Assembly: GCA_964429805.1 (NCBI GenBank)
Contig: CAYSDH010000008.1
Span: 1 to 64,000 of the forward strand
Reading direction: 5' to 3'
Length of the DNA: 64,000 bases
Origin: CAYSDH01 sp964429805
GTDB taxonomy: Bacteria > Bacteroidota > Bacteroidia > Flavobacteriales_D > JABDKJ01
Shown: piece by piece, positions 26,234 to 34,973 of the stretch
Layout of the letters: each line of letters begins with the position of its first letter
Position numbering within the stretch: position 1 is the stretch's first letter
Notes under the pieces: generated by a model
Database searches by the model: none
Seen by the model: the letters and a program-made list of their open reading frames with translations, nothing else
Told to the model about the DNA's origin: nothing
Position numbers and translations under genes: made by a program

Positions 26234-26264
26234 ACAAAAAAGGCCCGAATCAATGATTCGGGCC
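26234..26264 (-). terminator. Terminator of the repeat-rich secreted gene
   Basis: GGCCCGAATCA (26242-26252) and TGATTCGGGCC (26254-26264) form an 11-base perfect hairpin with an A run on the left, read as T run on the minus strand, 22 bases after the stop at 26287. Confidence 0.9.
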
Positions 26265-26286
26265 TGACATAAAATCTAAAATCAGT

Positions 26287-28434
26287 TTAGTGCTTTATCA
26301 GCGTTTTTGAGACTCTTGACGCTCCATTATTAATCATCACCACATACATGCCAGCCTCTAAAGTTGACACATCAATGGTGCGTGTCACATTTGCATTAAG
26401 CAGCTGAACATCACTCACCTGACGCCCGGTCACATCAATTAAAACGATTGATACTGCAAGGTCACCGTGGTTATTGACCGTTAAGTCTTGCTCTGCAGGA
26501 TTAGGATAAATGCTCACTGTCTGCAACAACATTTGCTCATCAAGTGAGACCACACATGGTGGGCCTTCAGTTACTCGAACTACCTCAATAGAATTTGAGA
26601 TATCGAAGCATCCAGTAAAGCCACTCACATTAGCACCTAGTTCCAAACCACCAACTGTGCCATCAAAACTCATGTGATGCACCAAGCATGTTCCTGCTGG
26701 AGCATTGTCAAAATCAACATCCGTGTATGATGCCGGAAGACCTAATATCACTCCACTGTCATCAGTCACTATCCACTGAGAACTGCCCGTATTACCAGCT
26801 AGAGTAATTGCGCCAGCATCAATAAAGTCGGCAATACTGTCACCCACACAGAAACTGAATGGACCACCGCTCAATTGACCACCAAACACGGTACAGCTAT
26901 CACAATTTTGTCTCACTACGGTGATAAAATCATCAGAAAGGTCGTAGCAACCTTCCAGGTCTTGAAGCGCATTCATGCCTGGCTCGAGGCCAACTAATCC
27001 ATCTTGATAACTCAGGTGCCAGATTAAACAGGTCCCCGGAGCGGCTGCATTAAAGTCAACCTCATCTGGACTTAATGGCAATTCTAGAATCATTCCCGCA
27101 TCATCAGTCAATAGCCACTGGTTTAACGGTCCGCTGTTACCACTAACTATTTCATTAGAAACGAAATCTGGAACAGAGTCCAAGCAGAATTCATACATGG
27201 CCGATCCTACAGACCCTCCGTCAACAACGCAGGAGTCGCAAAACTGGCGCGTGACCGTTACAAAATCGTCAGAGAAATCAAAGCATCCAGCCAGTCCAGA
27301 GACGTTCATTCCTGTTTCGAGACCTGTTAAGCCTTCCTCATATGCCAAGTGCCAGATAAGACATACTCCCGCTCCAGCTGCATTGAAATCAACCTCATCT
27401 GGGATAGTTGGTAGACCGAGTATCGATCCTGACTGGTCTGTCACCACCCATTGGGTCAAATCACCTTGAAAATCTTGCGCAGTTAAGCCATCAACAAAAT
27501 CTGGAATACTGTCTATGCAAAATTCAAAGTCCTGAGCACCTATAACTCCACCTTGCACTAAACAAGGGTCACACTCTATTCTGTCGACAGTAATACTATT
27601 TGAAAAATCAAAACAGCCCATGAGATCAGTCAAGGCATTATTACCCACGGCAAGTCCCTGAATGGTGTCTTCATAACTCAGGTGCCAAATCAAACACGTA
27701 CCAATACCAAAGGCATTAAAGTCCACATCTTCAGGCGCATTAGGAAGGTCCACTATGACACCCTGTCCAGTTGTAATAACATACTGGCTGCTACTGCCCG
27801 AGTTGGCAGCGAGAAAGATGTTTGCAACGAAGTCAGGCACTGAGTCTACACAAAACTCGAAAGGACCTCCATCAAGAATTCCTCCCTCAACCATACAGGC
27901 CGCGCCAGTTCCATTCTCCGCACAAATAGATGGATTTGCTTGGGCTACCCAACTAGCTGAACCATCACCTGCACCGGCATACTCCATAGATTGGCCTGCG
28001 CTTAGGGCAGGAAAGAAATCTCCAGCCGTCCATATTCCAGCATTCTGGGCTACGCCAGAACGTTGATGTCCACTAGACCCCCACTCTACATAATCTAACA
28101 TGGATAGCGGGTTGGAGAAATCTCCGTTAATGTAGAGTCCGAGCTCTCCATCACCCATATTTAGATTATTAAAATTATCAACCACAAGGATATCTCCGGG
28201 CATCATCATCGTGTTACCGCAGATTACATTTCCTTGCGCAATCATCATGTAACTTGGGAAGTTACAGAGTTGGTACATGGATACATCAACTGTGGCACCT
28301 CCTACATTTTTTAACTCGACTGTACCGTTAGGCAAAATCTCGTTAATCACCACCGAGTCTTGAGCTGATAGGTTAATAGAACTAACTGTAAAGACAAAAG
28401 CCAGCAGCATATTAAAGTAATTTCTTCTTTCCAT
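26287..28434 (-). CDS. Large secreted protein: lamin-tail domain, four repeats, T9SS tail
   Basis: A 715-residue secreted protein. Signal peptide (AFVFTVSSINLSAQ) followed by a lamin-tail-like domain (about 25-175; VVINEILPNGTVELKN, GDILVVDNF, LDYVEWG). Then four repeats of about 113 residues, each with FEFC-DS-PDFV, QW-VTD, VDFNA, GTCLIWHLSY and GCFD-S, and two or three Cys (roughly 180-290, 291-403, 404-516, 517-628). The tail from SIYPNPAEQDLTV is a type IX sorting domain. The repeat has no function I know; it could be an adhesin or matrix component. It ends at a strong terminator and has no operon partners. Confidence 0.82.
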   Translation of the reverse strand: MERRNYFNMLLAFVFTVSSINLSAQDSVVINEILPNGTVELKNVGGATVDVSMYQLCNFPSYMMIAQGNVICGNTMMMPGDILVVDNFNNLNMGDGELGLYINGDFSNPLSMLDYVEWGSSGHQRSGVAQNAGIWTAGDFFPALSAGQSMEYAGAGDGSASWVAQANPSICAENGTGAACMVEGGILDGGPFEFCVDSVPDFVANIFLAANSGSSSQYVITTGQGVIVDLPNAPEDVDFNAFGIGTCLIWHLSYEDTIQGLAVGNNALTDLMGCFDFSNSITVDRIECDPCLVQGGVIGAQDFEFCIDSIPDFVDGLTAQDFQGDLTQWVVTDQSGSILGLPTIPDEVDFNAAGAGVCLIWHLAYEEGLTGLETGMNVSGLAGCFDFSDDFVTVTRQFCDSCVVDGGSVGSAMYEFCLDSVPDFVSNEIVSGNSGPLNQWLLTDDAGMILELPLSPDEVDFNAAAPGTCLIWHLSYQDGLVGLEPGMNALQDLEGCYDLSDDFITVVRQNCDSCTVFGGQLSGGPFSFCVGDSIADFIDAGAITLAGNTGSSQWIVTDDSGVILGLPASYTDVDFDNAPAGTCLVHHMSFDGTVGGLELGANVSGFTGCFDISNSIEVVRVTEGPPCVVSLDEQMLLQTVSIYPNPAEQDLTVNNHGDLAVSIVLIDVTGRQVSDVQLLNANVTRTIDVSTLEAGMYVVMINNGASRVSKTLIKH

Positions 28435-28517
28435 AGGATGTAGGTTTTAAATGAATTTTGATGCAAGAAAGGAAGGAAATGTCACAAGACCATCACAAAT
28501 TCGACCAACAATTGAAA

Positions 28518-28739
28518 TCAAGGCACGGGATCATAACCATCTCCTCCCCAAGGGTGACAGCTGGAAATTCGCTTGAGCCCTAACCAGAGACCCTTGAGCG
28601 GCCCGTGCTTTTGTAATGCCTCTATCATGTAATTGGAACACGAGGGTGAGTACCTACATGTGGCTGGAAAAATCGGTGAGATTACCCACTGATATACCTT
28701 CACCGGAAAAATCAAACAGGTGGCGAAAAACTTAGTCAT
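28518..28739 (-). CDS. yidD: Membrane protein insertion efficiency factor YidD
   Basis: Short 73-residue YidD protein that assists YidC/Sec-dependent membrane insertion. All family features are present: [20 protein letters not shown], then [17 protein letters not shown] and the closing [14 protein letters not shown]. The start lies inside the last codons of aroQ (8-base overlap), suggesting coupling, though the two roles are unrelated. Normal in length. Confidence 0.95.
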   Translation of the reverse strand: MTKFFATCLIFPVKVYQWVISPIFPATCRYSPSCSNYMIEALQKHGPLKGLWLGLKRISSCHPWGGDGYDPVP

Positions 28740-29157
28740 GCTTTGAAACGAAGTGCGACAAGGCCAATCGGTAGCCGTCTAATCCAAAACCTGCGATGAC
28801 ACCAAGACAGTTGCCCGCCATTTTAGACTCTTTCCTGTATTCTTCTCGGGCGTGCACGTTGGAAATATGCACCTCAATCACTTCTGATTTTATAGCCGCT
28901 ATGGCATCTGCAATGGCCACAGAGGTATGCGTATACCCGCCAGCATTCAGAATAATTCCGTCAACAGTAAAGCCAACTTTCTGCAAGTGATCTATTAATT
29001 CGCCTTCGACATTACTCTGAAAGTAGTCTATTTCTATATCAGCAAATGAGGCTCTTAATTCTGACAGATAGCTCTCAAAATTTTTGTCACCATATATCTC
29101 TGGCTCTCTTTGGCCTAGCAGATTTAAGTTAGGCCCGTTGATAATTGCAATGCGCAT
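28732..29157 (-). CDS. aroQ: 3-dehydroquinate dehydratase, type II
   Basis: Third step of the shikimate pathway (3-dehydroquinate to 3-dehydroshikimate) by the type II trans-elimination. Signature stretches are [18 protein letters not shown] with the catalytic Tyr region, [16 protein letters not shown] with the active-site His, and [14 protein letters not shown]. 141 residues is the usual length. It is divergent from xerD, with starts directly back to back, and overlaps yidD downstream. aroK lies about 18 kb away, so the pathway is dispersed. Confidence 0.96.
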   Translation of the reverse strand: MRIAIINGPNLNLLGQREPEIYGDKNFESYLSELRASFADIEIDYFQSNVEGELIDHLQKVGFTVDGIILNAGGYTHTSVAIADAIAAIKSEVIEVHISNVHAREEYRKESKMAGNCLGVIAGFGLDGYRLALSHFVSKHD

Positions 29158-29181
29158 GTGGCAAAGGACGTTAAAATATGC

Positions 29182-30096
29182 ATGACTTTAGAGGTATTGA
29201 GTTGGTCACCATATATACGCGGCTATCGGAGTTACCTCAAGCTAGAGCGCTCCTTGTCTAAAAACACCGTTGAGTCTTACACTGCGGATGTCACTAAACT
29301 GGCCAAATTTCTGGTAGAAGAAAGTGACACGCTTCCAAATAAAGTCAAGCATGACGACCTGACACAGTTTATTCGCATGCTCAACGACATCGGTTTTAAT
29401 GCCCGAAGTCAAGCGCGAGTAATCTCTGGCATCAAAGGATTTTTCAAGTACATGCTTATTGAAAATGCAATAGACAATGACCCATCAGAATTACTCGAAG
29501 TACCTAAAATTGGTAGAAGGCTACCGGTCACGCTTAGTGTTGAAGAAGTGGAATCAATCATACATTCTGTAGACTTAAGCAAAGCGAGTGGCGCACGAGA
29601 CCGTGCTATTTTGGAGACGCTTTATAGCTGTGGGCTCCGTGTCAGTGAGGTGGTGAATATGTTGATCTCCAACATTTATTTTAATGACGGATTTATACGC
29701 GTAGTCGGAAAAGGAGACAAAGACAGACTGGTGCCAATTGGTCAGTCTGCCTTAAAGCACCTTAAGATTTATATTACCGAAGTGAGAAACCATGCGCACA
29801 TTGCCCAAGGTTTTGATGATGCTGTCTTCTTAAACAAATTGGGAAAGAACCTGAGTAGAGTGAGCATTTTCAAAATTGTAAAAAAGGCTTGTCTCGATGC
29901 AGGAATACAAAAAACAGTTAGTCCACATACGTTAAGACATAGCTTTGCGACTCACTTGGTAGAAGGTGGCGCGAACCTGCGCGCAGTGCAAGAGATGCTG
30001 GGGCATGAATCAATTACAACTACCGAAATCTACACACATCTAGACAGAGCGTATTTGCGCTCTTCTATCATCTCACATCATCCGCTGGAGAGCTGA
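29182..30096 (+). CDS. xerD: Tyrosine recombinase XerD-like
   Basis: Site-specific recombinase that resolves chromosome dimers at dif. The N-terminal core-binding domain reads GYRSYLKLERSLSKNTVESY; the catalytic domain has LYSCGLRVSEVVNM (Arg), VGKGDKDRLVPIG, the HTLRHSFATHL box, GHESITTTEIYTH and the Tyr nucleophile at IYTHLD. About 304 residues from ATG 29182 is the family length; the frame opens earlier at GTG 29158. I separate XerD from XerC by likeness only. No integrase-type neighbours, so this is the housekeeping enzyme. It overlaps the convergent glycosyltransferase by 19 bases. Confidence 0.9.
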   Translation: MTLEVLSWSPYIRGYRSYLKLERSLSKNTVESYTADVTKLAKFLVEESDTLPNKVKHDDLTQFIRMLNDIGFNARSQARVISGIKGFFKYMLIENAIDNDPSELLEVPKIGRRLPVTLSVEEVESIIHSVDLSKASGARDRAILETLYSCGLRVSEVVNMLISNIYFNDGFIRVVGKGDKDRLVPIGQSALKHLKIYITEVRNHAHIAQGFDDAVFLNKLGKNLSRVSIFKIVKKACLDAGIQKTVSPHTLRHSFATHLVEGGANLRAVQEMLGHESITTTEIYTHLDRAYLRSSIISHHPLES

Positions 30097-31406
30097 TTTT
30101 TAGACCTCAACTCGTACACAAAATAGATGAGCACCACCGCATATTCGAGTGCAATCATCCACGGGACTTCATACAAATCGTTGCCGTACATGAAGTAAGA
30201 GATGACGACCATCAGACTCCACACCACAGGAAACCTAAGCCTGGTAAACACGGAAATGGCTAGTAGGTTAATGACATACCACGGATGCACAGTAGACGAA
30301 AACAGCAAGTGAATGAACAGCACAAAGAGGATTGTCACCATAAAGTCTTGCCATGTATCGGCTTTTCGAATCAGTGACACTAGCACGATAACCGTCAATG
30401 ATGTAATGGCTAGAATAGGCCCGACAAATTGAGCTGTGTAATGCGGTCGCCAGTGAGAAGCAAGCTCCATACTTAGTGCATAGATGGAGGCGTTAAATTC
30501 AAAATTTCGGAAATATAAATCGAGACTCGAAGAGAAGTTACTGATCAGCGCCTCTGATAAAAAAGGATAAAACGCGAGTGCCGTAAAACCGATGACCAGC
30601 ATGTAATAGGCCAGCGCTTTTCCAAATCCGAGTCGTCTGAGTAAGGCAGGTAGAAAGAGTAAGTTAACCAGCTTGGTGAGCACTCCGGCAGAAAAACTGA
30701 GCGCAGAAATTGCCTGCTGTTTGTGCGTATTTGCTTTCATTAAAAGGTACAGCGCTAGTAGGCTAAAGAAAATCATGAGCCCTTCGAAATGGAGGTTGCC
30801 AGTCAGCTCAATGATGACTAATGGATTAAACGCATAAAGCGCCATGTCGGCTATGGGTCTTTTGAGCAATTTCAATATTTCAAATCCGACCAAGAGAATA
30901 CCGATGTCGGCCAGAATTAAAATGAGCCTTAAAAAAATGATGGAATACCATGTATTGTTGCCGGGTATCATGGCTGCTGCATGAAAGACCCACTGCATGA
31001 CAGGTGGATACACGGAGTAATAGTCACGGCTATTCATCTGCTCAAAGGCTGTCTCTAACTGCGCGTTTCGATCGGTCAGCTCACTGGGCAGCTCGGTATA
31101 CGGATCATGGTCTTGCGTTTGAATTTCTCCATCCCAAACGAAGCGATGATAGTCATCACTTAACCTCGGAATGCATAAGATGAGCAACACCCGAATGATG
31201 ATTGCATCAGTCAATATCCTCTTCCTACTGCGGTATTGCTTCTTGTCTATCCAGTGCAGATAGGCTGCAAACGCGATGGCAAATGCCAAGATTAAAGTCA
31301 GAAAGTCACTTCGATCACACTGGTAACCAAGAAAAATAATGGCCAAAGAAAAGGCCATGAAGACAAGTCGGTTTTGGTTTCTGAAACCGAAAAATGCCAG
31401 CATCAC
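30078..31406 (-). CDS. Membrane glycosyltransferase, GT87/DUF2029-like
   Basis: A 442-residue polytopic membrane protein with about 11-12 hydrophobic segments. An early periplasmic loop contains PRLSDDYHRFVWDGEIQ, with the acidic Asp pair of GT-C transferases, followed by YYSVYPPVMQW; the next stretches FNPLVIIELTGNLHFEGLM and FSAGVLTKLVNLLFLPALL match polyprenol-phosphate mannosyltransferase-type proteins. I infer sugar transfer from a lipid-linked donor in the periplasm. Last gene of the operon, overlapping the preceding GT2 gene by four bases; it converges with xerD. Confidence 0.8.
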   Translation of the reverse strand: MMLAFFGFRNQNRLVFMAFSLAIIFLGYQCDRSDFLTLILAFAIAFAAYLHWIDKKQYRSRKRILTDAIIIRVLLILCIPRLSDDYHRFVWDGEIQTQDHDPYTELPSELTDRNAQLETAFEQMNSRDYYSVYPPVMQWVFHAAAMIPGNNTWYSIIFLRLILILADIGILLVGFEILKLLKRPIADMALYAFNPLVIIELTGNLHFEGLMIFFSLLALYLLMKANTHKQQAISALSFSAGVLTKLVNLLFLPALLRRLGFGKALAYYMLVIGFTALAFYPFLSEALISNFSSSLDLYFRNFEFNASIYALSMELASHWRPHYTAQFVGPILAITSLTVIVLVSLIRKADTWQDFMVTILFVLFIHLLFSSTVHPWYVINLLAISVFTRLRFPVVWSLMVVISYFMYGNDLYEVPWMIALEYAVVLIYFVYELRSKNQLSSG

Positions 31407-32887
31407 ATTCGGGCGTGACGGATGCTATAAAAACTCACAATTCCAAATCCGAAGAATAACATGAGGTGAAAGGGCACTAATCCAAAATCTTTGAGATAGA
31501 AAGCGAGCCCCATACCAAACAGGAAGTACAGAGTGAGCAGGCCTTCGATAAAGGTCAGCGGGTGAATTTTCGTAATGCGATACTTGTTGCTAGAGAAGGA
31601 GTCATCCGCTTTTTGAATGTCAAACTTTGGCGTTCTCACAAAAGGCGTTTTCCTTCCAACATACCCTTCAATTACAGCGATAGCGTTATGCAAACTCAAG
31701 CCCATACTCACAGACAAAAACATAGGGAATAGCATCAGAAATTCTCCAAATGATTTTTGATTTGAGACTGGTCCGTGTCGAGAAGATGTCCAGTAGAAGT
31801 ATGAGAGAATAACAAAACTCAACAGGAAAATAGAAGCTAGTTTAAACAGGATGTCAAATTGTGGATTTTGATCTTTAATCCACAGCATTGGCACGCTGAG
31901 TATGGCTGTGCTAATGATGCAAATGAAAATAAAACTGTTCATCAAATGGAACAAGGCCTGGAGCTTAGTTCCAAAACCAAGGCCTGATGCTTTTAACACC
32001 CGAGGCAAGTTTTTGACCGTGCACTCGGCTGCGCCTTTGGTCCATCTATACTGCTGATTTTTAAGTGCATTCATGGCTGCAGGTAGTTCTGCAGGTGAGC
32101 CAACTCGCTCTAAGTACTTAAACTTCCAACCCTTTAATTGTGCCCTGTAACTAAGGTCAAGGTCTTCTGTCAGCGTGTCAGACTGCCAGCCACCAGCGTC
32201 TTCAATACAGGTTTTTCTCCACACCCCAGCAGTGCCATTAAAGTTGATGAAGTGGTTTGCAGAATTTCTGCCGCGCTGCTCTACCGTAAAGTGCGCATCA
32301 AGACCAAATGCTTGAAGCCTAGTGAGCAAAGAGTAATCTTCATTTAGATGCTCCCAGCGTGTCTGAACCACACCTATGTTATCGTCTTTAAAATGAGGTA
32401 TGGTCTTCTCCAAAAAGTCTGGGTCGGGAAGAAAATCTGCATCAAAAATGGCGGTATACTCTCCGAGCGACCTCTTAAGTCCGTAGGACAATGCACCTGC
32501 CTTAAACCCTGTTCTTTGGGGCCGTCTGACATGGACTATGTTTACGCCTTGATTATGCCAGTGCGCTACACTTTTGGCCGCAATATCAAAAGACTCGTCC
32601 GTACTATCATCAAGAAGCTGTATCTCCAATTTATCTTGCGGATAGCGGATAGAGACCACCGAGTCAATGAGACGTTCCACCACATAGAGCTCGTTAAACA
32701 CAGGAAGTTGGATGGTGACCGTAGGATAATTCTCTTCGCTACCATACGCCTCTTCCATAGTGAGCGCCTGCACATCAGTGCGACCGAGGCTGCGCTTATA
32801 CTTCACCACCAGACTAAGCTGAATCAAACTGTAACAGAAAATGAACAGTAGGAAGAAACCATATAAAACAAGCATAACTGTGCTCAT
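31403..32887 (-). CDS. Cellulose-synthase-like family 2 glycosyltransferase
   Basis: A 494-residue processive-type GT2. The cytoplasmic domain has VTIQLPVFNELYVVERLI, LLDDSTDES, FDADFLPDPDFL, LTEDLDLSYRAQLKG and the QQYRW motif, so all the D, D-x-D, TED and QxxRW elements are present. N-terminal membrane segment (LVLYGFFLLFIFCYSLIQL) and C-terminal membrane segments anchor it. No PilZ domain or cellulose-synthesis neighbours. It starts within the end of the GT2 gene upstream (4-base overlap) and is followed by the membrane transferase. Confidence 0.9.
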   Translation of the reverse strand: MSTVMLVLYGFFLLFIFCYSLIQLSLVVKYKRSLGRTDVQALTMEEAYGSEENYPTVTIQLPVFNELYVVERLIDSVVSIRYPQDKLEIQLLDDSTDESFDIAAKSVAHWHNQGVNIVHVRRPQRTGFKAGALSYGLKRSLGEYTAIFDADFLPDPDFLEKTIPHFKDDNIGVVQTRWEHLNEDYSLLTRLQAFGLDAHFTVEQRGRNSANHFINFNGTAGVWRKTCIEDAGGWQSDTLTEDLDLSYRAQLKGWKFKYLERVGSPAELPAAMNALKNQQYRWTKGAAECTVKNLPRVLKASGLGFGTKLQALFHLMNSFIFICIISTAILSVPMLWIKDQNPQFDILFKLASIFLLSFVILSYFYWTSSRHGPVSNQKSFGEFLMLFPMFLSVSMGLSLHNAIAVIEGYVGRKTPFVRTPKFDIQKADDSFSSNKYRITKIHPLTFIEGLLTLYFLFGMGLAFYLKDFGLVPFHLMLFFGFGIVSFYSIRHARM

Positions 32888-33570
32888 ATGTACTTAAATA
32901 TGGTTGTAATAATTTTATAGCCTGCCATCAATGTTCCTTTGATGGTACCTGAAACTTTTGACACACCGATTCGTTTGCGATAGCTTACTGGTACTTCGGC
33001 AAAGGTAAGTTTTTTCTTTGCTGCCTTAATCTGCATTTCGATGGTCCAACCGTAGTCTTTATCTTCCATACCAAGCGACTCTAAGGCCTCAAATCGTATG
33101 GCTCTAAAGGGACCTAAATCAGTGTACTTCACACCATGAAAAAGTGCCATCAACCTTGTTGCCAGCCAGTTGCCAAAAAGTTGCTGAGGCATCATGCTGC
33201 CTTTCTCACGTTGCCCAGTGGCTCTGCTGCCAATAACCATGTCTGCCTGACCATCAATTATTGGCTGAATCAGCTGCATCAATTCTTCTGGATGGTCAGA
33301 GTAATCAGCATCAAGAAACACCAGAATGTCTGGCTGAACATCTTTTGCTCTAACATGACTTATCCCCTTTAGGCAGGCTGAACCATAACCCTGTCTCGTC
33401 TCTGAAAGAACAGTTGCGCCTGCGCGCTTGGCCGCCTCAACTGTATTGTCAGTAGAGTTGTTATTGACCACCACTACTTCCCTCACCATACTGGGGATGT
33501 CTGCAATAACTTTTGGAATGGACTCCTCCTCATTATAGGCCGGAATCACTACATCGACAATACTGTTCAT
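32884..33570 (-). CDS. Dolichol-phosphate-mannosyltransferase-like GT2
   Basis: A 228-residue GT2 that resembles DPM1: VVIPAYNEEESIPKVIADIP, VVNNNSTDNT, VFLDADYSDHPEEL with the DxD motif, and IGSRATGQREKGSM. A short hydrophobic C-terminus (GTLMAGYKIITTIF) may contact the membrane. The expected role is to transfer a sugar from a nucleotide donor to a polyprenyl phosphate, feeding the membrane transferase two genes downstream. Eight bases after the polyferredoxin gene; overlaps the next GT2. Confidence 0.88.
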   Translation of the reverse strand: MNSIVDVVIPAYNEEESIPKVIADIPSMVREVVVVNNNSTDNTVEAAKRAGATVLSETRQGYGSACLKGISHVRAKDVQPDILVFLDADYSDHPEELMQLIQPIIDGQADMVIGSRATGQREKGSMMPQQLFGNWLATRLMALFHGVKYTDLGPFRAIRFEALESLGMEDKDYGWTIEMQIKAAKKKLTFAEVPVSYRKRIGVSKVSGTIKGTLMAGYKIITTIFKYI

Positions 33571-33578
33571 TCGGAAAT

Positions 33579-34973
33579 TTAATCTCTCAATTTGATTCCA
33601 TCGTTGCCGATAATTAGAGGACTCTCAGTAATGCGACCTTCCTCAGGACCGTTTTCTAATTTGAGCACTCCTCGTGGACAAACCGCAGAGCACACACCGC
33701 ATCCGACACATGATGCTCTGACAATGTTTTCACCTTTTTGAGCATATGCCCTCACGTCAATACCTTGCTCGCAGTAGGTCGAACAGTTTCCGCATGAGAT
33801 GCACTGCCCACCATTTGTAGTAATTCTAAATCGGGATTTGAAGCGTTGTATGAGCCCCATGTATCCAGCCAATGGACATCCGAATCTGCACCAGACACGA
33901 TTTCCAAGTAAGGGATAAAAACCAACTCCAATTACACCAGAGAACATGGCGCCAATCAAGAATCCGTATGGCTGCTTGAAGTACTTATATATGTCTAAGC
34001 CAAAAAACTCATTGGTACCTGCGAAATAACCGTATAAGGAAACTGCCGTCATTATAAATACGAGAACCATGACCGAGTGAATCATCCATCGTTCCAACTT
34101 CCAGGCGCTCAACTTCTTGCTTGACAAGTGTCTAAAGTTGTCTCCCGCTGTTTCGGCTAAGCCACCGCAACCACAAATCCAAGAGCAGTACCAACGCTTA
34201 CCGACATAGTATGTGATGATGGGTGTGAACACTAAAAACATGAACAGACCAAGCACCAAGAAGAACATTCCATAAGAGCCTGAGCTCGTCATATTATCGA
34301 GGTGCCAAGAGTCAAAGAAGTCATAATTAAGTGGCCACATGTTCTTCATGTCTTTATCAAAGTAGGCGACTTCGGTATTGAGTCCTTGAAGAATCTCTGG
34401 AATAAAATAAGCAAGAAAGAGTTGTGAAATCATTACCACAATCGTGCGAATGAGCTGATAACGATTATGCCTGTACTTGAGAATGAACTTCACTCCAAGA
34501 GTGAGAATAGCTACGGTGTATAAAGTTCCGTAAACGAACCACTGGTCCGCCTCTTGGCCTTTGATAAGATGTGATAGGGGGGAAAAAAATGCGATCAGGC
34601 CCGAATTACTTTCTCCGTGTCCGAGTCCCAGATAGTGCGGAAACCAATACAACAGCACATAGAACCCAGTGAGGATAATTCCGAAAAACCAACCAATAAC
34701 TCCTCGATTGGAGAGGCTATCGAACCAGATCGCATTATTCTTAATTCCTTCTGGTCGGTGCAAATATAAGTCAATTGCATATATCAATCCGCCAATAAAC
34801 ATGAGACTTAATGAGAAGCCTAAAAACAGACCTCCTTGGAGTGCGCTGCTTAGTGAAACGAATAACATCAAGACTCCGATGGCCGACATACTAAGTCCCG
34901 CCTTTTGCAGTAATGACGTGCCTTTCGGAAGCTCTTGAACTATTGACAGGTTATCAAATTGATTGTTATTCAT
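33579..34973 (-). CDS. NapH/NosR-like polyferredoxin membrane protein
   Basis: A 464-residue membrane iron-sulfur protein. About seven hydrophobic segments surround WYCSWICGCGGLAET and VWCRFGCPLAGYMGL, the paired Cys-rich loops of the NapH/NosR/CcoG-type family. The C-terminus has two [4Fe-4S] ferredoxin motifs, CISCGNCSTYC and CVGCGVCSAVC. It should carry electrons at the membrane, presumably with the flavoprotein next to it. Starts inside the flavoprotein stop (TAATG, one-base overlap), eight bases before the DPM-like gene. Confidence 0.88.
   Translation of the reverse strand: MNNNQFDNLSIVQELPKGTSLLQKAGLSMSAIGVLMLFVSLSSALQGGLFLGFSLSLMFIGGLIYAIDLYLHRPEGIKNNAIWFDSLSNRGVIGWFFGIILTGFYVLLYWFPHYLGLGHGESNSGLIAFFSPLSHLIKGQEADQWFVYGTLYTVAILTLGVKFILKYRHNRYQLIRTIVVMISQLFLAYFIPEILQGLNTEVAYFDKDMKNMWPLNYDFFDSWHLDNMTSSGSYGMFFLVLGLFMFLVFTPIITYYVGKRWYCSWICGCGGLAETAGDNFRHLSSKKLSAWKLERWMIHSVMVLVFIMTAVSLYGYFAGTNEFFGLDIYKYFKQPYGFLIGAMFSGVIGVGFYPLLGNRVWCRFGCPLAGYMGLIQRFKSRFRITTNGGQCISCGNCSTYCEQGIDVRAYAQKGENIVRASCVGCGVCSAVCPRGVLKLENGPEEGRITESPLIIGNDGIKLRD

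Noticed and set aside
29182..30096. Xer-type recombinase as a mobile-element integrase
   Set aside because: Length and motifs match housekeeping XerD; neighbours are aroQ and glycosyltransferase genes, with no att repeats or cargo seen.
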